A DNA stretch of 64,000 nt, from contig CM069436.1 of NCBI GenBank assembly GCA_035610365.1, positions 91,575,912-91,639,911 on the forward strand, in the 5' to 3' direction. Source of the stretch: Aquatica leii (taxonomy: Eukaryota > Arthropoda > Insecta > Coleoptera > Lampyridae). Positions 21,685 to 34,045 of this stretch are shown one piece after another. The notes below the pieces were generated by a model. The model did no database searches. It was not told where the DNA came from and worked only from the letters and a program-made list of their open reading frames with translations. A program made the translations under genes and the position numbers. Position 1 is the stretch's first letter. Every line of letters begins with the position of its first letter.

Positions 21685-22066
21685 TTCAGGTGAGCTGCAC
21701 AGGTTGGCGATTTGCCAATATTTCCAGACTGTTTATACATGCCATAATCAGTTTGGATTTTATTATTGGTGATCTTAGCGCCAGTAGTGCTGCTTGGCTG
21801 TCAGACATGATCGATATCGGCTCATTTGTGTATGATTTTGAGTCGATAATGTTTCTGACACACCAGTCAATAGCAGCAACTTCAGCTTGAAAAGCGGATG
21901 CATATTTACCTAAAGTCAGCGAAAATTGTTTCCCATGGTGCTTGTCTCCATATACTCCTGCTCCGGTACCGTTGCAATTTTTGGCCCCATCTGTGTACCA
22001 GATAGTTCCTTTAACCGCGCCCGGGTAAATGTTTTTTGTCCACTCGTCTCGTGACACTCTTATCAT
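21685..22066 (-). pseudogene. LINE RNase H domain
   Basis: It reads GTIWYTDGAKNCNGTGAGVY with the first catalytic Asp, FQAEVAAIDWCVRN with the Glu, and IMSDSQAALLALRSP with the second Asp. It is typical of RNase H attached to insect LINE polyproteins and separated from the RT frame by a short gap. The final His/Asp segment is lost where the frame shifts near 21686. Confidence 0.8.
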
Positions 22067-22077
22067 TTAAAATTTCT

Positions 22078-23760
22078 TTAAAATGTGATCAGTTTTTGTG
22101 AGTCGGATCTCATAGTTAAGATCATCAATACAACGAGGTGTAATGGTGGAAGTAAAAGTAGTGCTTCCAGGGCTGCTTTGGGCGTGGTTCTCATCGCTCC
22201 TGTTATTAGTAGACATGCCATTCTCTGTACTTTGCTTAGCTTTGCAGCTGTGGTTTTCAGGTTGGTTCTTTCACTCCATACAAGCGCATAGTATGTAATA
22301 ATGGGTCTTGTTACCACAGTATATAACCCTCGATATAACCATTTGGTCATTGTGGGTTTCAATTCCCATGTGTGCCCGACCATCCGTTTGGTTGTATTGA
22401 ATACCCTGATGGCCTTTGTTGTGACTTTTTCTAGATGAGCGTTGAAAGTCAGTTTAGTATCAAGAGTAGGTCCTAGATATTTGACTTCTTTTGTCATCGA
22501 GATCGTAACTCCGTACATCGTAGGTAGTTTTATGTCATCCGTTTTTCGTCGTTGGGTAAACGAAACAATTGCCGTCTTAGTTGGGTTTACCGATAGTCCC
22601 TCATTTTTGAACCATTTTTCGACGGTATTTAGTGCACTTTGCATTATGTTCGATACAATTGCCGTAAACTTCCCGTTTGTGATAATGGTGGGATCGTGAG
22701 CGTAATCTAAAGCAAATACCCCGCCGTAGTAGGCCGTCCATGACAAGGCGCCACAGTAGGGGTGATAGCACCTCGCCTTGTGGGCATCCGCCATCCACTT
22801 TAGCTTTCGCAGTGCTACCGTACAAAGTAGCTGATATCGTCCGATTCTTAAGCATTGAATTGACCCAGTGTGATTCCTTTTTTCCATTGCCCTTGTTATT
22901 GAGGTGAAGGTAGTATTGTCAAATGCTCCTTCAGTATCTCGAAAAGCACCCAATGCAATATCATTGTATTGGATTGCATTTTCGGATTTGTTTATTAGTT
23001 GGTGAATTGCTAGCTCCCAAGATTTTCCAGATTGGTAAGGATACTGGTTTCGGTGCAGAGGCGAAGCCTTTAGTGTCCCGTTTCGTATGTACCTGTTGAC
23101 TACTTTTTGAAGTAGTTTTAAGATGAAAGAAGTTAAGCTGATTGGTCTGTAGGATTTAGCCTGAGCGTACGTCGATCTCCCTGACTTTGGTATAAATACC
23201 ACCTTGTCAATCCGCAAGCTGGTTTTGAGAATTTTGCATACAACGCTTTGAAGAGTAGCAAATCTTTTTTGCAGCATGATGGGATAAATTCCATCGGCTA
23301 CTGGAGACTGAAAAGGTTTAAACGTATTGATTCTCCGTTCTAGGTTTTCAGGATTGACTATTTTTTTCGCTAAGTCCCAGTTCCTTTTGGGTGCCCGTCT
23401 GTTTGGTACCTCTAGGTTCTGGTGCTTAGGAACTTCAGTTAACGACGAACCCGGGAAGTATTTTTGCAGCAGTTCTTGCAAAGTACTTTTAACCGAGTCT
23501 GTAAACTTTCCGTTTTTGGTCAGCAAAGAACTAATGTTTCCAGTGCGGTCTTTGCTCAAAGTTTTTTGGAGTCGAGAACTTGTAGGTTCGTTTTCTGCGT
23601 TCCTACAGTACCTTCTCCATGAGTCTCTATGTGCCTTTTTAATGACATTGTTGTATGTTGTGAGGCTTGCAATGTTAAAATAAATCCTAAATTGTACAAG
23701 TTTACAAGGTAAACGAGTGTATTCTGTCAAATCAAATAAATGGAAAGATGATTTAAAATA
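22078..23760 (-). pseudogene. LINE reverse transcriptase domain
   Basis: Readable motifs include DKVVFIPKSGRSTYAQAKSY, YRPISLTSFILKLLQKVV, an FRDTEGAFDNTTF segment, and, in a shifted frame near 22800-22740, CPQGEVLSPLLWRLVMDGLL. The catalytic box reads FALDYAHDPTI at about 22715, with His in place of the second Asp. The thumb region (WFKNEGLSVNPTKTAIVSF, EVKYLGPTLDTKLTF) is well preserved. One frameshift in the PQG region and the YAHD substitution make it inactive. A long open frame of over 500 codons remains, so decay is moderate. Confidence 0.82.
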
Positions 23761-23764
23761 AATT

Positions 23765-24175
23765 TGAAATTGTTCAGACATTGGTCCGTAGTGTTCATAA
23801 TTCTGGGGTGAACCTTACGATAGATAATTTTTTCACAAGCGTTTCATTATCTATCTATTTGTTAGAAAAGAATATGACAATTGCCGGCACACTAAGGCAA
23901 AACAAACGAGACATGCTAAAACAACTTAAACCGTCTAGAGATCGCTCAGTTTCTTCTTCGATGTTTCGTTTTAGAAACAATTTTACTGTGATGATACTGT
24001 GATACGTTTTTGAGAAAAATCAATGTGTAATTCTGCTAAGTAGTATGGATCAAGAGACCTCTTTCAGCGATAGTGTTAAAAAGAAGCCAGATATAATTTT
24101 ATATTATAACCAAACAAAAGATGGAGTCGAGTCACGGATCAGACGGTATAACAATATATATTTGCAAGAGTTAAA
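23765..24175 (+). pseudogene. PiggyBac transposase fragment (second piggyBac family)
   Basis: The frame gives HNSGVNLTIDNFFTSVSLSI with the second catalytic Asp (DNFFTS), MTIAGTLRQNKRDML, then after a stop SMDQETSFSDSVKKKPDI and YYNQTKDGVES. The GVD..D motif is degraded to GVES. This differs from the piggyBac at 10.4 kb and has no recognisable ends. Its 5' side joins the LINE at about 23760. Confidence 0.75.
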
Positions 24176-24302
24176 TTAGACGTTGGTTATTAGCATTTTT
24201 TTTCGACATCGTCAATGTAACAAATCTCAACGTTTTTACAGTTTTTCCTAAGGAACATCAAAATTACAATGAAAGGATGACTCACAAACTGAGATTATTA
24301 CT

Positions 24303-24775
24303 ACTATAGCGATCGCAATTTTTTTTCATAAAATTTTTATTGCATAATTTTACGTTTCAAGGTCTCCTGAAACAGAAAAATGTATTTTTGACAAAAAAAT
24401 TTTGGGTGTCTGTGTGTAACGATGTACGCACGATAACTCTCCAACTAAAATTCCAAGTAACTTGAAATTTGGTATGGAGCTGGCTTTTAATATTTTCTCG
24501 GTTTTATCAAAAGATGGGTCTGATAAAGAAACCGGAAGTAGGTGTATCCGCCATTTTAAACAGTTTTTCTTATATAATTCTGTAAGTATGTAAATTAATT
24601 AAAAACATTTTCTAACAGTTTATTAGATATTTGATTTATAATTTAAGTGAATTCCATATATAATCCTAGGTTCGAATCCTGGCTACGACGATTTTTTTTA
24701 GAAATAAATTCGATATCTTGAAGGGAAAGGAAGATACGTTAAAAAATAACAATTTGTTTCTATATTTTTTTGACT
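24303..24775 (+). repeat. Repeat family R, copy 3 (near full length)
   Basis: All blocks occur in order: TATAGCGATCGCAATTTTTT, TTACGTTTCAAGGTCTCCTG, GTAACGATGTACGCACGATA, GTGTATCCGCC and AAGTGAATTCCATATATAAT. The T-arm CTAGGTTCGAATCCTGG (24666-24682) is followed by CTACGACGA and eight Ts (24692-24699), then the AAGATACGTTAAAAAATAAC end block. Confidence 0.7.
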
Positions 24776-26149
24776 TGTTTATACCGTGTGTCCCGGAAGT
24801 TTTGAAGCATACAGATTAACATAGGGAATTTGAAAATTCCGATGGCCCCAAACTTTATCGTAAATACTTGTAGGTTTTATTGAAGTCTAACGCAAATATT
24901 GCTCACGTTTACATACATCTACTAATAGGAACGGGCCTCCCAGGTCTGTGTGGTGCAAGTCAAAATTTTTTATTGGAATTGGATTTACCAGAATAAATAT
25001 TAGATAAGATCTTTTATTACATCTTTATCTTTAATTGAGGCAAACTATTGTATTAAATTATGTTATATTCATTATTGCAACTCAAACATAAACAAAACTC
25101 CAAATCTGTTTTTTTTTTACTTTTGGAATTTATTAATTTTATTATCTTTTTTATAAAAAAACCAAAACGTCTATTGCAAAAGTATTTTTTTAATTTGAAT
25201 TTATTCATATTACATCAAGGACTATTGAAGTATAAGTTAGGTATTTTTAAAACTACGTTCGACTATTTTTAAGCTGTTACTCAACTGTCGATTGAAGTGA
25301 AATAAAAAAATCTTTGACCTGTTATCTGTTTAGTATAAAATAACCAATACATATAGGTAGGAAGTACGTATTTATTTTTGGAGTTGGTTGTACGAAATTT
25401 ATGCTTTCTTACGTTGCTTTCGTATATTTTTCTAATTTTCCAAATTTATAGTTAACGATACTACGTTAGATTTACGTTATTACCTTGGACGTTCGGTCCA
25501 TGTTATTGTATAATTTATTGGTAACACTAATTTGAAAGTGGGTCGTAGAATTAACATACGTTTTTGTTTATTTATCATGTTAAATTGTATAAAGTATGTT
25601 TTATAAAAACGTTTTTAGTTAATTTTAATTTATATAAATTTACTTAAAATAAAAAGCTTGTCGAAATTTATTTTACTGAAGTAACAACTTTGCAAGACTA
25701 AAAACAAATCTTTTGACACAGATTTAACGTTAAACATTTTTTACACTATGATTGTAACTCATTCATCTGAGAAGACAACAACATTTAAACATTGAATTTT
25801 TTTTATTAACTAAAATTACACTATTTTATGAAATCAATGTGTTGATTAAACTAGTGTTCCAATTTGAGGTAACATATAGGTCATATTTTAAAATAGTTGA
25901 AATACATAGATGCTTTGAGATTCTATAGTTCTTTAACCCAAAAAAAAATTTGTTTATACATCTTGTCGCTAATAATGAAATACTTTCAATTAGAAAAAAG
26001 TTGGACTTAATTAAATTCTGCATCGTTATATTTTCAAATTAATTAAATTTCTAATATTTTCAAAGATATTAAGGCAAAATCAAATTTTGCAATTTAAAGA
26101 AAAGATATGTCAAAATATATTTTACATTTTTATTTATTATTTGGTCTTA
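24776..26149. other. Spacer, begins with a CCGTGTGTCCCGGAAG repeat end
   Basis: TACCGTGTGTCCCGGAAGTTT at 24782 resembles the end of another dispersed element. The remainder is AT-rich with no recognised protein. Confidence 0.25.
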
Positions 26150-27190
26150 TGGTCACCTCAAATTGTCTAAGTTTCTTGATAATCTAAACAACCAACACCT
26201 AGATATCAAATTTGCTATAGAAATCAGTACCAATGGTTGTGTCTCATTTATCGACTTTCTTGTGACTTGTAAACCCGGTGAACTTCTAGACGATGCTGTT
26301 TAACGCAAACCTACTCATACGGACAGATACCTTCATGCTTTGTCTCATCATCATCCTATACAGAAACGTTCTGTTTTAGACTCGGAACTCATATTCAACT
26401 CGACAGACGAAATTTCACAGATTCTTCCTTCTTCATAGGACACATTTTCTACATTTTCATTTCAAGGTTCTTTGCAAATTTCTTGTATATATGGTTTTGT
26501 TTATATTGGTCGTTCCATCATCACACGCATTTTAGAACACGATTGTTGTATAAGAAAAGGCACATTTCTAAATCTACGGTTGCTGAACTGAAAAATTATT
26601 TTACTACAGATCCCAATATAGGTTTTGATAACGTTTTGGTGATTCCATAATCTTTTTCAATAGGAAAATTCGCATAGCATTTGCATAGAAATTATCAAAC
26701 TCCCCAATAACTTCAATCGTAACCATGGTTTCAAACAATCTCTTCTTTGGTTTCGGGTTGTTACTATTTTTTTAAAGACTCGTCCCTTTTGCCCTTAACC
26801 CAATCAGTTCAACCAACCAACCGCGACGATACTTCTACTTTATATACAGAAACTACTTCTTCTTAAATCCCTTCGATAGAGTTTAGAATCTGACTAGGTT
26901 TACAAGTTCATTATCTAACTTTGTAGTGGTTCTTTGTTAGATTGTCGTTTGCTTTTTCAAGTTTATCGTTTTTTTTACCTTTCTAGAGCTTAGAATCTGT
27001 CCTGATTTACAAGTTTATTACCTAACTTTTTAGATGTTTTTAGTTAGAATTTGGTTTCTTGTTTGTGTTGATAAAGTCCCTTTTAAAAGTGGACGAAACG
27101 TTAGCAATTTCGGTTAAATAATGGCACGGACCAAACGCGAAAGACGTTCTTATCTTAGGATAGACTCCTGCCGTGGAAGCCTTTACTGTT
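26150..27190 (+). pseudogene. Penelope-like copy E: degenerate RT, GIY-YIG and tail
   Basis: The reading gives a FLDNLNNQHLDIKFAIEIS segment, THTDRYLHALSHHHPIQKRS, a decayed linker, IYGFVYIGRSIITRILEHD (GIY-YIG core with YIG kept) and the tail with TTTAGAATCTGACTAGGTTT and GAAACGTTAGCAATTTCGG. Multiple stops are present. It has the same subfamily tail as 19.2-19.5 kb and copy C. The 5' part, including the RT catalytic box, is missing. Confidence 0.7.
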
Positions 27191-27194
27191 TCAT

Positions 27195-27330
27195 GTAGAT
27201 TCAGTAACGTTTCTTTGGTATTTTCTGGAGTTGTTGCAGATTTTGGTCTGCCAGTACTCGGAAAATCTTCTACAGTTCCCTCTTCTTGAAATTTTTCAAT
27301 AGTTTTATCTTTTGTCGATTTAGAAATAGG
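27195..27330 (-). pseudogene. Helix-turn-helix fragment of a Tc1/mariner-related transposase
   Basis: The frame reads STKDKTIEKFQEEGTVEDFP then STGRPKSATTPENTKETLLN. The G-x-V-x-D-x-P-x-x-GRP-(R/K)-x-A-T-x-P pattern is that of the HTH linker in Tc1/mariner relatives and DUF4817 proteins in insects. Only this segment is present. Confidence 0.5.
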
Positions 27331-27895
27331 TGGTCATTGGTGAAAAAAAATCATTGAAGACGCACTTTATCGTAAGATTTTGTTCTGTGCTCAAAGTCAC
27401 GAATCACAAGAGTGATTTTAATAAAAAATATTCTATACCTAGCTTTAGATAAGTGATAGAAAGTTTATCTAAAAGTGGTCGCATATTTTAATGTTCATCC
27501 GAATTTATTGAATTTTGATTTGGTTCATCTTATTATTTAGAGGAGAGCGCCCTACAGTGAGACAAGTTTTTTATTTTATCAAAAAGTTTTCAAGCTTTGA
27601 TAAAAAAAATAAATACCTAGTAAGCAACTCTTGCACATCCGACTTGTACTGACAATATTTTGTATTAGATCAAACGGGAAACAGGTAGTTATAATTTTTT
27701 TTAAAATGAAAACATGATCTGTTGGACCGATATCCCAAAAGTAAAATATAAGATGTCTCATTGGTACAATGTTTCCTTGGATGAAACATAAGAAAAGTAA
27801 ATGTAAATAAACGGGGTTATAAAGCGTGGGTGACGATTTTGCGTACGTTTCTCAATTCCAAACATACACTGTCAGAGTAAAAATAATAAAAAATA
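27331..27895. other. Spacer without recognised features
   Basis: AT-rich; no TIR or motif recognised. Confidence 0.3.
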
Positions 27896-27899
27896 TACT

Positions 27900-28990
27900 C
27901 GGTGACATTGAAATTGCAACACCAAGAAATTAAAAATTTTGTGACCAAACTTGGCATGAAGCTTTAGCTACTCAGAGGTAGTAAATAATTCAAATTTTAT
28001 GCAAATAGATCAAGTGGTAACGGCATATCTGGCGTTTTTTTGTTTCTACTTCATTATCGTATGTATTTCGTGCGAGTCTTGATTAATTTTAATATTGTTA
28101 TCTCTTGTGGTTCTTCTGTTTAACGTGTTTTGAAAATGTGATTATGCCTAAAGTGCGACAGCGGAAAATTACCCCTAATTAAGCGACTTCGACATCGGTC
28201 GAATTGTTGTCTTACGTGAAGATGGTTTTTCGTACAGGGCAATTGAAAATCGTCTTAACCAATCTACTATCATGCGTTCTTATCAAGCATAAGCTAAGGA
28301 ACGTCAGAATCGTTGTAGACAACGAACGTAGGCAAACAAATGAGGCGCCATCTTTGACTTATGGTAATAAGAGATCAATTATTCAGTACCAGATCAATCA
28401 CCAATCGATGGTTAGATAATAAAGGTCATCCTGTAACCTTTTGAACAGTTTACCGTCAAATCAAAAGTTTCAGACTGAGCCACATGCACTAGAATCTGAA
28501 ATGGCATAGAAGAGTCTTTAGTGATAAATCCCAATTATGATTGGAAATGCATGATGTTCGTATGAGAGTCAGACGAAGACGTGGGGAACAGCGCAATGTT
28601 TAATTTTCTGTTGAAAGACATGTGGCACCACACTGTGTAGCTAATGATATGGGGTGTTATAGCCTATGGGAGTCTCGTTTTGTATTCATCTAAAGCAATA
28701 TTAATCGAGGTGATAGAAAACCCCATACTCTTCCATTTCTTCAGCAGTAGGAAGACCCACTTTTCCAGCTGGAAAATGCCGGTCTCCACATAGCAAGACT
28801 TTTTTGAACCAATTCGAATAGGTCACTGTTAATGAATGTTAATTGAAGGCTGTCGTTGGAGAAGTGTAGAAGACAAAGTATTTTCGAATTATTGCTGACT
28901 AGACTTCGAACGTGTCTTATGTGAACCAACTAGCAGTGGTTCTCCGTTATCGCTGGAATTTTGATTACGATGCTTTTTCAAAAATTGCAG
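27900..28990 (+). pseudogene. Tc1-type transposase relic
   Basis: An ATG at 28144 starts MPKVRQRKITP. After a stop the sequence continues with IVVLREDGFSYRAIENRLNQ, the paired HTH recognition segment of Tc1-like transposases. Further on IWGVIAYG (about 28649) and LFQLENAGLHIAR (about 28757) match the family's WG-I-x-Y-x-G and Q-x-D-N-A-x-P-H motifs; the catalytic Asp of the latter is Glu here. Many stops are present. GGTGACATTGAAATTGCAAC at 27901 could be the left terminal repeat, but the matching right end was not found. Confidence 0.7.
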
Positions 28991-31476
28991 ACAACGACGC
29001 CAGGAGAGAAACTGAAGAAGAAACTGGTGACGTTAGAGCTTTGGATGGTTATAGTGTTTTGAAATGATGTCTTCACAAGACTATAAGACGGGCAAATTTC
29101 TACGGAAATCTGTCCTGGACATCATGAGTGGCAAAAATATGCATATGTGTGAGTAAGTAAGAAACGAATACCAGATGAACATATATAAGAAGAAAATACT
29201 CAAGTTGCTTGACGAAAGAGCAAACGGAGAACTGCTAGACAAACGTTCCAGGTTTCATTTTGAAACTTTTATCGGTACTGTTGACATAATACTAGCATAG
29301 CTGTTAAAAAGACAATGTATCTAATTTATTTAGATTTTTAAATGCAGAAATGGTAGACTAACAGCAGTAAGACTTAGTGAAGTATACTCAATGTTAAGAA
29401 CATATAAAAACTGTTTTTTACCAAACTTGTTTACAGCAGGTTCTGCTGGTAAAAACCACAACACCACGGCTATTTAAGATGTCGGTGAGTGGGCGTGGTT
29501 GAGAATAGTACTTAAAAAAAGTAATAAAAACGAGCACCACTCCCAGCGTAGACGTAGAATCCTTTGTTCGTCGACACCAACAGTACATATGGACTTATTG
29601 TCGAGCAACTTAGGTAAAGGATAACAACAAACGATTTGATAATAAGAGATTGTATATTCTCCACAATAAAATTGTATACAACAAGACTTGATCTTTTAAA
29701 AATCTAATAAAAATAACCTCTTGGACTACTCCCAGCAATTACGAGGAGTGCAAGCTTAGATTCGCCGATTTAAATAGCCATAACCGACTTTAAAGACGTA
29801 ATGAACAATTATTAAGGTTCTGCGGTTTGATTCAAGTCATGAAGGTAAACAGTATATACTCAATTACGATATCAGCTGAAGGCTAGATAATTACTTTAGA
29901 CTGAAAGTAATATATTAATAACTATTAATTTATTATACTCCTCCTTGTGATATTTAAACACAATAAAATTAGCTAAAAACTTAATATAAAACAAATGTAG
30001 ATATGGAAGTGGCAAAACTAAAAGCGTAATACAATTAACAAAGCAGAAAGTTTCATATATAAAGCAATTAACAAAGCTAAATGCGTAAAATAAGTAAATA
30101 ACAAAGAATTATACAGATTATTGACAGCTTTTAGTTTTTGAACTATTTTGTAAGTTAATAAAAACAAATTTTAGAAAACAAGTTTGATTTCAATAAATAA
30201 TAGAAGCAGACCCGTAACTTAAATACAGGCGGCTAGCTTAATACAACTGGGTGAGAAGATCGTAGGTCTCGGTGTGCTAATCTAAAGTAATTTAAAAAAT
30301 TGCTAAAACAGTCGGAAACTATTAATGGCAGATACCGTTTAAATCTGACTAATACTGAAAGAGAACAAATGACAAAACATAAGTTGTAACAACGAATATA
30401 AAATAGTACAGTAAAATAATAAAAGAAGAAAAAACAATGTAGAATTACATAGAAGCTATTAATTAAAAGTTTGTTGATAAATATCACAGACAAGGATTGG
30501 GCAACACTTTGCATATAAAATTACATTTGTTGGCTATTATTTTTACATTTAAAAAGATCAAATTTACATTAGTGAATATAACACTAATATCCAATGTCTG
30601 ATTGATTAAGCAATTCAGAGCGCACCGTTTAATATTATATAAAAAAAAAAGTTTTATACTTAATTGTGACAACAAACATAATATGTACGTACAGTCGTGC
30701 TGACAACGTAGATAAAAGAAACTTTAATTAGGAAACAAACTACTCATAATCTTTTTGATTCCAAAGTAAGCGGTTAGCTAACGGCACCTTCTACACACCT
30801 TCCTAAAATTTGCTGAAAAGTAAATTACCACGTACATATTGCGTTATCCCAAATAAATTCCTTACAATCTATGAAAAACAAACCAAATGCGCCAAGTTTC
30901 CCTAAATAAGTACAGATGTTTTGGTAAATGGGGTTTCTAACAATGGTTTTAACATCTTCGATTAACTTAGGTTGAATACACATCCAGGACAATTTTTTAT
31001 ACTTCGTTAATTGTATCATCAGTTTTCCAGTATGAAAGGCCAGGTGTCAGTATCCCAGCATTAATAGAACACGTGCGGTAGTCAAAGTTGCTAATGATAA
31101 AATAAAAAAAAATTAATTGCGCCGTAAAATGACAATGTATCCTTATCCCGATGAATTGCTCAAAACAAACACATCGTAAACTGTCATTCAATATTATAAA
31201 TCAGCGTGTATAATTTAAGATATTTAATAATGGAGAAGTGCATGGGCTATACACTAACACATGCGCCTGACCCTCATTCTACACAAAATGGAAATGGTCG
31301 ATTGAAAAATGTAACCACATATGTTGCAAGGACAAATGACGTTCCGTCTGTAAAAAAACGTTCCGAGACATAATTCATACAGTACGAAAACTACACCACA
31401 CATTAACAGCAATTAAAATCATGTAATAAATAACATATTACGCACTCACTTCACAAAGAACATCTGTATTTTGGAT
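28991..31476. other. Unassigned stretch
   Basis: No recognised protein. A weak coding-like patch at 29000-29260 could be the end of a LINE, but no motif supports it. AT-rich otherwise. Confidence 0.25.
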
Positions 31477-31477
31477 T

Positions 31478-34045
31478 ACACTGGTTTGCAAAATTATATT
31501 TTTTATCGATCCCTGACACTATTCCGGGTGATTCTTATGTAAAATGACGTCCTGAATCCAAATATGTCTTCCGTTTTCTTCCATCACCAACCATTTTCGA
31601 GGGAGCTCCAAATCTCTAATTTTACCACTTTTCGATAAATTAATTATAATTTATTTATCAAACGATAATAATAATTATAATAATTATTATAATAATAAAT
31701 ATATGGACATGAATTTAATTTAAATGGGAAAAAGAACTATTTTAGCTATAAACAGTAATAAATAAAAAGATATTCATCGTTACTTGGTGCTTGCTTTCCT
31801 TTTATACCCTGAGGTACAGCTCTCTCGTTTCAAAAACCAGCAGTACTCCGCCAACATGCTTGCATTCCACTTCCCTGAAAATCTCTTCTCCAGCTTAGCG
31901 ATGTCTTGATGGAACCGTTCCCCGTGTTCATCCGAGACTTCTCCTAAATTTTCAGGGAAAAAGTCCAGATGCTAGTTAACTTTAATAGACATGTTACATC
32001 CTATGTCCTTGTACGCTAAGAGCAGTTTCTCGACGTGAGCGACATAATCTTCACTTTTGTGGTTACCCAGGAAGTTCTTACAAACGTTTTGAAATGCAAG
32101 CCAAGCTAGTTTTTCTTTTCGATTTAGGTGTTCAATTAACGTCGAATCTTGGAAGAGTTGTCTAATCTCGGGACCAACAAAAACGCCTTCTTTGATTTTA
32201 GCTTCGCTAAGACGAGGAAATTTAGTTTTCAAAAATTGAAATGCGCCACCTGTTTTGTCCACTGCTTTCACAAACTGCTTGATCAATCCAAGTTTGATGT
32301 GTAAAGGTGGTAAGTAAATATTTTCCTTCGGAACCAAAGGATTGTGGGCGACATTTTTCTGACCAGGAATAAGATTTTCTCGCAGGGGCCAGTTCCGTAC
32401 GATGTAATGTTTATCTCGGGCTCGGCTATCCCATTCACAAAGGAAGCAGCAATATTTTGTGAATCCTGATTGCAGGCCCGTGAGTAGAGCAACAACTTTT
32501 AAGTCAGCGCAAAGTTTCCACTTATAATCATGATAACTAATTTTATCAAGGATTTTGAAGATGTTTTCGTACGTTTCCTTCATATCAACAGAGTATGCAA
32601 CTGGAACTGATTTGCCAACAGTACAACTTTTAAGCTTGTTTTTGATGAGTCTATAAACGGTCTCCATTTGTCTGGGTCACATGGCATCTGTAGCTCTGTC
32701 ATCAATAAATTTGCATTAGGGCAGAACACTAAACCTTTATCTTCTGAGAAAAGACATTTCAGGGTTGCTTGTCTGGTCCTGTAAGAAAATATTTTTACTC
32801 CCTTTTCTAAGAGATTCCACTGTTGAAGTCGCGATCCTAGGAGCTGAGATTTAGTCTTGGGTAACTGCAAATCCCTGACAAGATCATTTAATTCCGATTG
32901 AGTGAGGAGGTGAGGTTGCCGAGAAACTAAATCTGCGGAATACTCTTCATCATTATTGAACGTATCATTCGAAGCCCCAGGTTGTGGCTCAGAGTCTTTT
33001 AAATCAATTTCCAGCTCTAGAGTATAAGTGTTTCGGGGCTTGGGGATTGGCAAAGTATCGTTATGAGGAACAGGTCTTAGAGCTGACGGATTATTGGGAT
33101 ACTGAATTGTTGTATGCTTACTTTTGCTCGAAAACCCGACGGTGGAAGTCATACAAAAGTAACAATCTGTAAGATGACAGCGAGGTTCACGCCAAACCAT
33201 GGGCACAGCAAATGGCATTGATTTACGGGTACCTTTGAGCCATTTGGTCAAACTACTGTAACAAGTCGTACAGCAAACTGATGGAGTCCAAGTCTTGTCC
33301 TGGTCGCCAACTTGACAATAAAAGTACAATTTATAAGCTGTTTTAACAAGCGGAGAAAAGGGTTTTCGTTGCGCTTTTAAAGTTAATTCCCCGCAGACAT
33401 AGCAGAAGCTATCGGGATGATTTTTACACTCGCGTGGCATAATTAAACAGTAATTCAACGCCCAACATTAACCACAAATCACACTTAGTCACTTGAAAAA
33501 ATCCGGAGTAAAAGTAGTTTTACTGTTTTACACAAATGAACAAAAATGAACACAAAATCCAGCACGTTTAAAACGTCGACAAGTTAACTCTGCAACAGCT
33601 ATAGCTGTACTGATCGAAGCAGTTAAGCAAACAATGTAATATACTATAATGAGAAGAGTAATGCAAGTTCAAGCCTGTCGAAAACTCCTGTTCAAACCTG
33701 CATGTGGTATTGAGATCGCCAGCGTCGTGCAGTGAATCTTCCTAACTGATTATTGATATTTTTTTACTGTTCTTATATATTTGTATTTTATTGTTGTTTC
33801 TATATACATTTTATAGCAAAACTTTTGCCATATACTTTGGTGTAAATTTTATTACTTGCTTTGGGATTTTTAACGACTATAAGTTAAAATTCTAAAAAAA
33901 AATGCAAAAAATAAAATAAAAATGGGGTCTCCCCAAAATAGGTGGGTGATGGGTAAAAACGGAGCTGATTTTTGGATTCAGGAGGTCATTTTACATAAGA
34001 ATCGTTAAGAAAGGTATCAGGGCCGATTTTCATGCAGACCAGTGT
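31478..34045 (-). mobile_element. TIR-bounded element carrying an unclassified conserved invertebrate gene
   Basis: The left end starts ACACTGGTTTGCA (31478). The right end on the reverse strand starts ACACTGGTCTGCA (34045). Both continue, with gaps, into TTCTTATGTAAAATGAC-TCCTGAATCCAAA and CCATCACC-ACC blocks, giving TIRs of about 130 bp. The single minus-strand gene at 31780-33440 lies between them. No clear target duplication was found, so the superfamily remains open. Confidence 0.65.
31780..33440 (-). pseudogene. Conserved invertebrate multi-copy protein (possible DDE transposase), two lesions
   Basis: Starts MPRECKNHPDSFCYVCGELT. An N-terminal cysteine-rich region (CYVCGEL, VCCTTCYSSLTKWLKGTRKS, CHLTDCYFCMT) looks like a zinc-binding domain. 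The middle has LTQSELNDLVRDLQLPKTKS and CDPDKWRPFIDSSKTSLK. The C-terminal half has CADLKVVALLTGLQSGFTKY, CCFLCEWDSRARDKH and LPPLHIKLGLIKQFVKAVDK. After a stop at about 31975 it continues HLDFFPENLGEVSDEHGERF. The family is widespread in arthropods and Hydra without assigned function. A 1-nt shift near 32610 and a small deletion plus stop at 31975 break it. Acidic residues in FIDSS, ADLKV and HGERF are possible DDE positions; that is inference from spacing and the flanking TIRs. Confidence 0.75.

Larger units (their letters stand above)
21231..23760 (-). mobile_element. LINE retrotransposon of the I/R1/LOA type with RNase H, truncated
   Basis: Order on the minus strand: part of an RT domain, RNase H and a CCHC-like C-terminal cysteine motif. 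RNase H after the RT excludes the RTE and CR1 groups and favours the I, R1 or LOA clades of the Jockey-related superfamily. The 5' endonuclease domain is absent: the copy starts inside or next to a piggyBac fragment at about 23760. The 3' end is cut at 21231 by repeat family R, so no poly-A or simple-repeat tail remains. Confidence 0.8.

Noticed and set aside
22442..22699. Plus-strand ORFs across the LINE
   Set aside because: Antisense shadows of the RT domain on the minus strand.
28991..29260. LINE C-terminus
   Set aside because: A weak coding feel only; no motif could be matched and stops occur in every frame.
31655..31705. AT-rich (TAA)n tract as an origin or matrix element
   Set aside because: Simple-sequence DNA of a kind common in this genome; no further support.
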